Assembly (NCBI GenBank): GCA_021160765.1
Contig: JAGHBW010000179.1
Span: 1 to 8,032, forward strand
Length of the DNA: 8,032 bases
From: Thermoplasmata archaeon
GTDB lineage: Archaea > Thermoplasmatota > Penumbrarchaeia > Penumbrarchaeales > EX4484-36
Reading direction: 5' to 3'
Every line of letters begins with the position of its first letter. The stretch's first letter is position 1. Positions 1 through 7,100 of the stretch are shown here, piece by piece. The notes under the pieces were generated by a model that saw only the letters and a program-made list of their open reading frames with translations, made no database searches and was not told the origin of the DNA. The translations under genes were made by a program, and so were the position numbers.

Positions 1-35
1 AGCTTTGAGAGGACGCTTCAGGGCATCTCAAAGCT
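1..35. repeat. 10-bp perfect inverted repeat inside cca
   Basis: Bases 1-10 (AGCTTTGAGA) are the exact reverse complement of bases 26-35 (TCTCAAAGCT), leaving a 15-base loop. It lies within coding sequence and may extend beyond the left edge of the window. It could form a hairpin in the mRNA, but no T-run follows and no function is visible. Confidence 0.35.
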
Positions 36-909
36 TAGAAAGGGGGAGAGAATCTATCTTGAGAGGATTGAGTTAAAGGGGAGAAGAGTTAGGTTTACGG
101 ATAAAGAACCGCTGATCTTTGTGGATCCTGTGGACCCCACGCGAAATGTGGCCTCATCTCTTTCCGTGGAGAATTTTAAGTACATAAAGAGAGCGGCTAG
201 GGCGTATCTTAGAATGCCCACCCCATCCTTTTTCTTCCCTGTAAGGGTTTCTAATGTGCGGGTAGGAAAAGAGTGTGCAAGAAGAAAGCTGGAGAATATA
301 ATGGAAATGGGAGGGGGAGTGCTCCTTATAGAAATGCCCCTACCTCCAGTACAGCCGGACATCTACGTGTCACAGGCAAGGAGGTTTCTGTCAAAGTCAA
401 AGGCTGCATTTACAAGAGAGGGATTCAGGGTAAAAAATGCTAACTTCTACCTATACTCGCCTAGCGATGCAAGACCATTTCCCCCTCCCAACATAAAGAA
501 CTATATCTTATCCCCGGCGGAGCACCTTTTATTCCTTTACACATTCGCCTCCTATAAACTTGGTGAGAGAAGGCTACATCTTGGTCCGCCGCTGAAGCAA
601 AAAAGGAGATGTGAAGACTTTAAGAGGAAATGGAGCACAAAAGAGGAGGCGCTATCTAGGGTTTTTGTTTATAAAGGGAGACTGGCGGTATTTGTGAAAA
701 GAAGGGTGAGATACCCTCATCAAATGGTTCCTGATCTTCTACGCATGCTTCCATCTCACCTCCAGGAGGTCAGTTCCAGGAGAGTTTTAATCTCAAATGG
801 AAAAAAGATTGATCTTGATGAGTTCTGGGAGGCTCTTTTCCTCCACCTTACTACCCGTGAACTCTGGGAACTCAAAGAGGATCTCTCTTGCAACAACGGG
901 AGTCCATGA
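1..909 (+). CDS. cca: Archaeal (class I) CCA-adding enzyme, tRNA nucleotidyltransferase, C-terminal part
   Basis: This enzyme adds or repairs the 3'-terminal CCA of tRNA in the cytoplasm, using CTP and ATP without a nucleic acid template. The frame is open from the first base of the window and encodes the last 302 residues. Archaeal members are usually about 440 residues, so the N-terminal catalytic head with its nucleotidyltransferase aspartates lies upstream and cannot be checked. The clearest marker is the FVDPVDPTRNVA stretch at fragment residues 40-51, a conserved signature of archaeal CCA enzymes. The following segment (RMPTPSFFFP, then a basic, aromatic-rich region) fits the body and tail domains that hold the tRNA acceptor stem. 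The stop at 907-909 lies just before a separate promoter, so the next gene probably has its own transcript. The identification rests on recalled motifs, not a search. Confidence 0.9.
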   Translation, partial: SFERTLQGISKLRKGERIYLERIELKGRRVRFTDKEPLIFVDPVDPTRNVASSLSVENFKYIKRAARAYLRMPTPSFFFPVRVSNVRVGKECARRKLENIMEMGGGVLLIEMPLPPVQPDIYVSQARRFLSKSKAAFTREGFRVKNANFYLYSPSDARPFPPPNIKNYILSPAEHLLFLYTFASYKLGERRLHLGPPLKQKRRCEDFKRKWSTKEEALSRVFVYKGRLAVFVKRRVRYPHQMVPDLLRMLPSHLQEVSSRRVLISNGKKIDLDEFWEALFLHLTTRELWELKEDLSCNNGSP

Positions 910-914
910 GGAAC

Positions 915-923
915 GTATATATA
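915..923 (+). promoter_or_regulatory. TATA box for the small membrane-protein gene, leaderless spacing
   Basis: The TATATATA run lies 6 bases after the cca stop. Its centre is about 28 bases before the ATG at 947. In archaea transcription starts about 25-30 bases downstream of the TATA centre, so the predicted start nearly coincides with the ATG. No Shine-Dalgarno sequence stands before that ATG, which agrees with a leaderless mRNA. This is inference from spacing. Confidence 0.6.
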
Positions 924-946
924 CAAGTACATTATTACTTCCCTTG

Positions 947-1462
947 ATGCGTTTTAGCCAGATACTTTCCCTTATTCTGTTCTCAATTACAATTGCCATC
1001 TCTGTTGGGGTTGGCAGTGCAGGGGCAGTTAAGACTTTTTACATAGAAGGGGATGAAATAGAGACACAGGCCATTCCAGGCCAGACGCTACTTTTCATCA
1101 ACATAACTGTCGTGAATGGTAGCAGAATAGACCTCTACATAATGGAAGAAGATAGGTTTCTTATGATCATGGACCAGGGCGGATCTCTGGAGGAAAGCTC
1201 TATTCTAATCTGGAAGAATGTGACTACGCTGAAATTTCAATTCTACGGAGAGAATGCCACAAGATACTACCTGGTGATGGTGCCCTATCATGACCTTCGG
1301 GAACAGAACAACACTACATCGCAGACATCCACTCTTTCTGGAAGTACAGTGAACATTCAAATAAAGTATGAGGAGAACGAAAGCACAGACTTTTTTATGG
1401 GTGTGGCTCTCTCTCTTCTCTCTTTTGGAGTCACCCTGTACGGCGCTCTGAGAAAACGCTGA
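947..1462 (+). CDS. Small secreted, membrane-anchored protein with a p24/GOLD-like layout
   Basis: The protein has 171 residues and I do not recognise its family with certainty. Residues about 4-26 form a hydrophobic signal peptide (ILSLILFSITIAISVGVG). Residues 28-145 form a beta-rich exterior domain with about seven N-X-S/T sequons (NIT, NGS, NVT, NAT, NNT, NTT, NES). Residues about 149-167 form a membrane helix, followed by the short basic tail RKR. Signal peptide, beta-sandwich, single helix and tiny basic tail is the layout of p24/GOLD proteins; the strand TRYYLVMVPY would suit such a fold, but this is analogy only. The open frame extends upstream to 797, but that part overlaps cca and gives a hydrophilic extension before the signal peptide. 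The ATG at 947 fits both the TATA spacing and the signal peptide. ABCE1 starts 17 bases downstream, so the two are probably co-transcribed. Confidence 0.75.
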   Translation: MRFSQILSLILFSITIAISVGVGSAGAVKTFYIEGDEIETQAIPGQTLLFINITVVNGSRIDLYIMEEDRFLMIMDQGGSLEESSILIWKNVTTLKFQFYGENATRYYLVMVPYHDLREQNNTTSQTSTLSGSTVNIQIKYEENESTDFFMGVALSLLSFGVTLYGALRKR

Positions 1463-1468
1463 GCCCGT

Positions 1469-1473
1469 GAGGG
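1469..1473 (+). promoter_or_regulatory. Ribosome binding site of ABCE1
   Basis: GAGGG lies 6 bases before the ATG at 1480, in the 17-base gap after the preceding stop. It matches part of the archaeal anti-Shine-Dalgarno complement. It contrasts with the apparently leaderless gene upstream and supports translation of ABCE1 as the internal gene of a two-gene transcript. Confidence 0.45.
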
Positions 1474-1479
1474 TCCACG

Positions 1480-3249
1480 ATGAAAATCGCTGTTGTTGTC
1501 TATGACCACTGTCAGCCAAAAAAGTGTTCTCTTGAATGTTATCATTATTGTCCAAGGGTGAGAATGGGGGATGAGATTTTCACCTTTGACAAAGCTGGAA
1601 AACCAATAATATCGGAGGAGCTCTGCCTTGGGTGCGGAATATGTGCCCATAAATGCCCATTTAAGGCGATACACATAATAGGTCTCCCCCACGAAATAGA
1701 GGAAGAAATAGTCCACAAATACAGGGAAGGGGGTTTCAGGCTTTACAGACTCCCGCAGACTCTTGATAAAAAGGTTATAGGGCTTCTGGGTGCCAACGGC
1801 GTTGGAAAAACTACCGTTCTTAAAATACTATCAGGACTTCTACTACCAAACTTTGGGAATCTGGAGGAGGAGATTACACCTGAAACTGTTCTCAAAGCTC
1901 TCCCGGGGGCTCAGCTCAAAAAATACTTTATAGACCTCTACGATGGAAGGCTTCGCGTTGTGGTAAAGCCCCAGTACATTGACGATATACCCAAATATTT
2001 TAAAGGGAGTGTGAGGGGGCTTCTGGGGAGGCTCTCTACTGATGACCGTGTTAAAGAGATTGCAAAACTTCTTGAGATAGAGGAGATACTTGATAGAGAC
2101 GTTAAGACGCTGTCCGGCGGTGAATTACAAAAGGTTGCCATTGCTGCTGCCATGCTGAAGGAGGGGGAGATGGTCTTTCTTGACGAGCCCTCCTCTTACC
2201 TTGACATTAGGACAAGGCTTCTAGTTTCAAGGATTATCGCTGATTTAGCAGAGAGAAAAAGGGTCCTTGTTGTAGAGCACGATCTTGCCATTCTGGATTT
2301 TCTCTCTGATTTAATATACGTTTTATTTGGTGTCCCGGGGGCTTACGGTGTGGTTAGCACCCCCAAGAGCACGTCAAAGGCAATAAATGAATTTTTGGAG
2401 GGATATCTGGCGGAGGAGAACATAAGGATTAGAAATAAAGAGATTAGGTTTACAGTACATCCGCCATCAACCACGGAGGGTAGGGAGGTTTTTCTAACCA
2501 TCCCAGCCTTCAGTAAGGACTACGGCACCTTCCGGTTCAGTACGGAAGGTGGAGAGCTTTATGAGGGGGAGGTTGTTGGTGTTGTGGGGCCCAACGGAAT
2601 TGGAAAAACCACCTTCTTCAAAATCCTTGCCGGAGAGATAGAGGCGGATATGCCAGTTAGTTTGGATGTGAAGATATCCCACAAACCCCAATATCTTGAC
2701 CAGGAGTTCAGAGGAACTGTGGAAGAATACATCAAAGAGTGCTTGACCGAGGAGGAACTTTCCGACCCATTTGTAACCAATGAGATCTTCCATCCTTTAA
2801 AGATTAAGGACCTCTACGAGCATGAGGTCTCCAGTTTGTCAGGGGGAGAGCTTCAGAAGTTGCACATTGCAATTGCTCTTTCAAGAGAGGCCGATCTTTA
2901 CCTTCTTGACGAGCCTACAGCCTATTTGGACGCCGATCTAAGGATATACATGGCCAAGGTGATAAAGAGGTTAATGGATAAGCGGGGTAAACCTGCCATG
3001 GTCATTGACCATGATGTGTATTTTGTGGACCTCTCAAGCGATAGACTCCTTGTTTTCACCGGTAAGCCGGGAGTGGAAGGAAGAAGTGTGGGACCTTTGA
3101 GCCTTAAGGATGGGATGAACTTATTTCTTAAAAGCCTGGGAGTTACCTTCCGAAGGGATTATCAGACTCACCGTCCAAGAATAAACAAGCCGGGTTCTAA
3201 TCTGGATAGGGAGCAGAAGAGGAAGGGGGAGTATTATTACACGGAGTGA
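1480..3249 (+). CDS. rli1: ABCE1/Rli1 ribosome-recycling ATPase with iron-sulfur domain
   Basis: ABCE1 splits ribosomes into subunits after termination, working with aRF1 or aPelota and ATP binding/hydrolysis in the cytoplasm. The 589-residue length is normal for the family. The N-terminal domain carries all eight cysteines of two [4Fe-4S] clusters: C11, C16, C20, C24 and C49, C52, C55, C59. The first nucleotide-binding domain has Walker A GANGVGKTT (104-112), signature LSGGE (211-215), Walker B VFLDEP (232-237) and H267. It also has the family stretch VKPQYIDDIP (162-171). The second domain has GPNGIGKTT (370-378), LSGGE (453-457), LYLLDEP (473-479) and H511. The C-terminal hinge region TFRRD...RPRINK (556-570) is typical. 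The start is fixed by the conserved MKIAVV...C beginning. All catalytic residues are present, so the protein should be active. It follows a membrane-protein gene by 17 bases, with no evident functional link. Confidence 0.98.
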   Translation: MKIAVVVYDHCQPKKCSLECYHYCPRVRMGDEIFTFDKAGKPIISEELCLGCGICAHKCPFKAIHIIGLPHEIEEEIVHKYREGGFRLYRLPQTLDKKVIGLLGANGVGKTTVLKILSGLLLPNFGNLEEEITPETVLKALPGAQLKKYFIDLYDGRLRVVVKPQYIDDIPKYFKGSVRGLLGRLSTDDRVKEIAKLLEIEEILDRDVKTLSGGELQKVAIAAAMLKEGEMVFLDEPSSYLDIRTRLLVSRIIADLAERKRVLVVEHDLAILDFLSDLIYVLFGVPGAYGVVSTPKSTSKAINEFLEGYLAEENIRIRNKEIRFTVHPPSTTEGREVFLTIPAFSKDYGTFRFSTEGGELYEGEVVGVVGPNGIGKTTFFKILAGEIEADMPVSLDVKISHKPQYLDQEFRGTVEEYIKECLTEEELSDPFVTNEIFHPLKIKDLYEHEVSSLSGGELQKLHIAIALSREADLYLLDEPTAYLDADLRIYMAKVIKRLMDKRGKPAMVIDHDVYFVDLSSDRLLVFTGKPGVEGRSVGPLSLKDGMNLFLKSLGVTFRRDYQTHRPRINKPGSNLDREQKRKGEYYYTE

Positions 3250-3260
3250 GCTTCAAAGAA

Positions 3261-3269
3261 TTTTATTTT
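3261..3269 (+). terminator. T-rich stretch after ABCE1
   Basis: TTTTATTTT begins 12 bases after the ABCE1 stop, without an obvious hairpin. Archaeal RNA polymerase can stop at T-rich sequence alone. The next gene has its own TATA box, which makes a transcript end here plausible. Confidence 0.4.
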
Positions 3270-3280
3270 GACGGTTTAAC

Positions 3281-3289
3281 TTTTAAATA
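3281..3289 (+). promoter_or_regulatory. TATA box of the KaiC-like ATPase gene
   Basis: TTTTAAATA is centred about 38 bases before the ATG at 3323. This places the predicted transcription start near 3308-3312, giving a leader of about 12 bases that just holds the ribosome binding site. Only sequence and spacing support it. Confidence 0.5.
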
Positions 3290-3311
3290 GTAGGTAGTCA
3301 ATTGCACCCCT

Positions 3312-3316
3312 GGAGG
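3312..3316 (+). promoter_or_regulatory. Ribosome binding site of the KaiC-like ATPase
   Basis: GGAGG ends 6 bases before the ATG at 3323, a strong Shine-Dalgarno match at good spacing. It fixes the start, which leaves only about 20 residues before the Walker A strand, as expected for a single KaiC domain. Confidence 0.7.
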
Positions 3317-3322
3317 GTCTGA

Positions 3323-4018
3323 ATGCTCAGGTACTGCCTTGATGGGTTGGAGAACGTTGTCTTTACGGACATTCCGAGAGGTTACATCATATTGGTTACG
3401 GGTCCCCCCGGGAGCTTCAAAACAGGTCTGACCTTCAATATAATATCCAATTACCTCAAAAATACGGAAGAGTTTGGGGTCTATATGACTCTGGAAGAGA
3501 GCACAGAATCTCATCTGAGAAATATGGAATCTCTTGGCATAGATGTTCCTGACAATCTTCTTATAACGGACTACACGGATATAAGGAGCAGGTTTGAATC
3601 CGATGAAGATCACCCAGACTTTCTAGATATGGTGGATGGGGTTATAAAATACTTCAAAGAGAAGGAAGGAGAGCGCTTTTCAATCTTCGCATTGGACTCT
3701 TTGGGTGGCTTGTATGCCCTCATATCTACTGAGAATCTGCGGGCCAGAATGTTTCACTTTTTCAAGAGGCTCAGGGACTACAATCTTTACTCATTTGTAA
3801 TCATGGAAACGCCAAGGTTCTCCAACATAGTTGAGGGGGAGGGGGCAGAGTACTTCTTAACAGACGGTATCATAGAACTGGGGATGATTGAGAGGGAGAG
3901 GGATGTAAGGATGTATCTGCAGATCCCAAAACTGAGGGCTGCCTACCACAGCAGGAAGAAGTACTATGTGGATGTGGGAGACAGAGGTCTTTCAGTGTTG
4001 AGTCCAGTATATGACTGA
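3323..4018 (+). CDS. Single-domain KaiC/RadA-superfamily ATPase
   Basis: A 231-residue RecA-fold ATPase of the archaeal KaiC-like group. Walker A is GPPGSFKT (27-34). The paired acidic residues E58-E59 in YMTLEES occupy the position of the KaiC catalytic glutamates. Walker B is IFALDS (121-126, D125). The C-terminal half follows the KaiC pattern: EYFLTDGIIEL (176-186), then strand YLQIPKLRAAYHS (198-210) and a final YYVDVGDRGLSVLSP. There is one domain, so it is not a full circadian KaiC (two domains), and it has no recombinase N-terminal domain as in RadA. It has no membrane segment and should be cytoplasmic. Such proteins are often guessed to act in signalling or regulation, but substrate and partner cannot be told here. 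It has its own promoter and converges on the large surface-protein gene. Confidence 0.85.
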   Translation: MLRYCLDGLENVVFTDIPRGYIILVTGPPGSFKTGLTFNIISNYLKNTEEFGVYMTLEESTESHLRNMESLGIDVPDNLLITDYTDIRSRFESDEDHPDFLDMVDGVIKYFKEKEGERFSIFALDSLGGLYALISTENLRARMFHFFKRLRDYNLYSFVIMETPRFSNIVEGEGAEYFLTDGIIELGMIERERDVRMYLQIPKLRAAYHSRKKYYVDVGDRGLSVLSPVYD

Positions 4019-4062
4019 TGGCATTACTCCCCCTTCTATCTTGCTTTCTAAACTACCCAATC

Positions 4063-4068
4063 TTTTTT
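4063..4068 (+). terminator. T-tract after the KaiC-like gene
   Basis: A run of six T begins 44 bases after the stop of the plus-strand gene, in the convergent gap. There is no strong hairpin before it, so this fits an archaeal T-run terminator. Confidence 0.4.
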
Positions 4069-4119
4069 GGAACCTGTAATAATCCATCAGTAAACAAGTA
4101 AATTAGAGGATTATGGATT

Positions 4120-4131
4120 AAAAAAGAAAAA
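4120..4131 (-). terminator. T-tract after the large surface-protein gene
   Basis: Read on the minus strand this is TTTTTCTTTTTT, starting 29 bases after the stop codon at 4161-4163. A 12-base pyrimidine run with eleven T is a good archaeal terminator candidate. Together with the plus-strand T-tract it would end both converging transcripts. Confidence 0.5.
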
Positions 4132-4160
4132 GGTCTGGGGGAGGTTGGAGGTGAACTGGA

Positions 4161-7100
4161 TCACTCCATCTCGTATTCTTCTTCCTCCTCCAGCTCCATC
4201 TCCTCAGCGACAGGCTCGCCGCACTTGGGGCAGATGTCCACATCTGCGGGAACAAGGGCACCGCAGTGCGGGCATCTCACCTTATCTGCAAACTCGGCAC
4301 CGCAGTGTGGGCAAACCGTTGCATCTGCAGGAACCACCTCCCCGCACTCAGGACAAACGAACTCCTCCACCATCTCAACCACCTCCCCCTCCTCTCCCTT
4401 AATCTTCGCCCTCATTGCCAAAAACGCCACTACAAGAAATACAATCACCACGGCGAGTATAATTATGGGGAGGGTGAGTGGGCTTTTTTTCTCCTTGACC
4501 ACAACCTCAACGCTTTTCTCATCAACGATGTTGCCCGTGAGCGGATCCTCAAGTTTCACCACGATGGTGTATTTTCCTTCCTTTGTGGGCAATTGAATCT
4601 CCACCTGCCATTTGCCATTCTGTACAACTCCCCGATAGTACTTCCCCCCAACAGACACGTTAACTCTGTATCCTTCGGCATTATCCGCACTTCCTCTGAG
4701 AACGTGCCTCTCCCCGGGGGTGAACTCCATGCCGGAGTATATTACTCCCCCCTCAAGTGATATACTGGGTTGATATTCAGTGGCGTTCCCTGTTGTGAAG
4801 GTGAAGAACCAGTCGTTAAGTAGCCTGGCACCGTTTTTCCCATATCTTAATCCACCTGGGAGTGAGATGTTGTATGTGGTGGACGGGGGAAGCTTTCCAT
4901 GAGTGATTGTAAGAACCCTCTCTCCACTCCATGAGAAGTTCATCTGGGGCATGTTTGGTGTAATAGCGATAGAGGAGTTCACAAGGTCTGTGTCAACAGC
5001 TTTAGAAAACTGGATTAAAATGGGTTCAGTTTGTGAAACGTTGATTGTGCCTGTAGGCTGGATCACGGTGATTTCAATGGGTTTAGGCTCTGTGGTGAAT
5101 ACTATTGATTCGTTCCACCAAAGGGCGGAAGTGCCATCCGCATATTTGATGGAGTTATAGATATAGAACCTGTACGGCGTTCCGTATGAAAGAACAACCT
5201 CTGGGTCGAACACTGCTGTTTTGTCCCCATCCTTAAAGGAAACATTACCGTGAATCTTTAATGAGGAATGGCCCAAGGGTGATAGAGCAAACCAGTTGTT
5301 AACGTTCGGATCATCGCTCTTTAAGGGCTTGTCAAACCGAACTTCAATATTAACGTCTACCGGTACAAGTTCGGCACCATCTTCGGGGTTTGTACTGTAT
5401 CTACCTTTTATCATTTCCAGAGTAACATTTAGAAATTCAAGAACTTCCCCAGCCCTCACACTGACTCCCGTAGCGACATATGTGGTATATCCAACAGAGC
5501 TTCCGTTGAATTCCACGGAGAGGTCGCTCATAACCTCTGAGGATGGGGTGAGCATTATCTGGTACATCCCTGCCTCATCCGTTCTGTCCTCTGAATCCAG
5601 GCATCTCACTATAACCCCAGCAATGCCTTCACCATCCTCGGCTGATTTTACATAACCTCTGATGTAAGCAGGAGGCCATGGGGCAGTATGGAAGGTTGCC
5701 CTGAGCTCTCTCCAGAGTATCCTAGCTCCAGTTGAGTTTCTGATGTCCGTACTGAGATATATTACGTAATCTGTGTCGTGCTTAAGGTCAGAGGAGGGGT
5801 CAAAAATAAACTGCCTTGAACTTATTGTGTGGATTTCGCCGGAAACGGGAACTGTTCCCCCCTCCAACAATTTGAACGTATTGCTGTTGACCGTTGAAAT
5901 TAGAATGTCTTCGTAAAATGTAATGGTAATATTTGTGTTCACGGGGACGAGATCCTCGCCGTCCTCCGGAGTGGTGCTCACCGGTAGGGGTGACGGTCTT
6001 AAATTGAAATGAACCTGCGTCACCTCATCTTCTCTCACTACAACGGAATAATTTCTGCCTGTGGTATAATGCTCTTTTTCCACGATTATCGTCAGCGTCC
6101 CAGCGACTACATCATAGAATGTTGCAATGCCCCTGCTATCTGTATAATTGACATATGGTGTTCCAAGGAGTGATACCTTTGCCCCCTCCAAGGGGTCCTC
6201 GCCAGAAGATACAACTACCATCACCGTTCCCGTGGGCTTCTTTTCCACCCAGAGGTCTTTTACCTCTATCCTGTCACCCTTTTGGACAACAACGGAGTTA
6301 TTAAACGAACCCCAGTAGAGGTAGGAATTCTCCACGGAGACGTTTAATGGTACACCATAAGTCCTTATACCACCTATCTCAAAATAACCATTAGCATCTG
6401 TGGAGCCCTTGGGGAGGCCATTAACCTTTATCGTGGTATTGGGTGGTGCAGGTATGGTTGTCCCCCTCAGGTACACCCATCCATAAATTGTAGCAGGCCC
6501 CTTCTCCGTTGTGAACTCTGTAATGTAGTCTTTCCAGAGTGGATTGTCGCCATTGACGTCTGTAACCTCTTTCTTTATAATGACAATATAACGTGTATTA
6601 TATTTGAAGGGAGGATGGATGAGCCTTAAACTGCGATTATTGCTATTTGGTGTTATGTTAATGGTATAGTTTACTTCAACGTTGGGATACTCCATGAGAA
6701 CTATGTTAGTTTTGTTGAGGGAGGAGGCGTTCATAGCCTGGAAGAAATAGATGTAAACCTCACCCACAACGGGGTAGTTCATGGTTCCATTAGATGGAAC
6801 GACATTTACAGGAAGTGGTTTCTCCACAATGTCAATGTTGGCGTAATTTGTTGTGTTAGCCACAATATACACAGAGTTATTTACAGCGGGGTTGTAGTGT
6901 TCTTTTTCGGCGGATACCCTGATGGGGAAGGGGGAGGCCACAACATCCGTGAAGCGACACTGACCCGTAGAGTTGGTCACTGCAGAGTATCCAGAGCCAT
7001 CTAACACTCTTACAATGGCCCCCTCAAGAGGAGCCCCTAGGGAGGTAACGTTCACTATCAATGTGCCTGTAGGTTTTCTGGATACGTACAGACCAGAGAC

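Noticed and set aside
1..5. Window begins with AGCTT, the end left by HindIII
   Set aside because: AAGCTT also occurs uncut at 31-36 and near 4890, and the other window edge shows no such end, so a cloning junction is not supported.
797..946. Upstream extension of the small membrane-protein frame to an ATG at 797
   Set aside because: It overlaps the end of cca, precedes the TATA box at 915-923 and would put about 50 hydrophilic residues before a good signal peptide.
1205..1716. Minus-strand open frames across the membrane-protein and ABCE1 starts
   Set aside because: They are antisense to well-supported genes, including the conserved iron-sulfur domain of ABCE1, and show no recognisable features.
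4080..4120. Inverted repeat TAATCCAT / ATGGATTA in the convergent gap
   Set aside because: The 8-bp stem has a 25-base loop and, on the minus strand, comes after rather than before the T-run, so it does not form a classical terminator.
4145..4760. Plus-strand open frames opposite the surface-protein tail
   Set aside because: Low-complexity Pro, Ser and His-rich translations that mirror the zinc-ribbon and acidic codons of the minus-strand gene; no ribosome binding site or domain.
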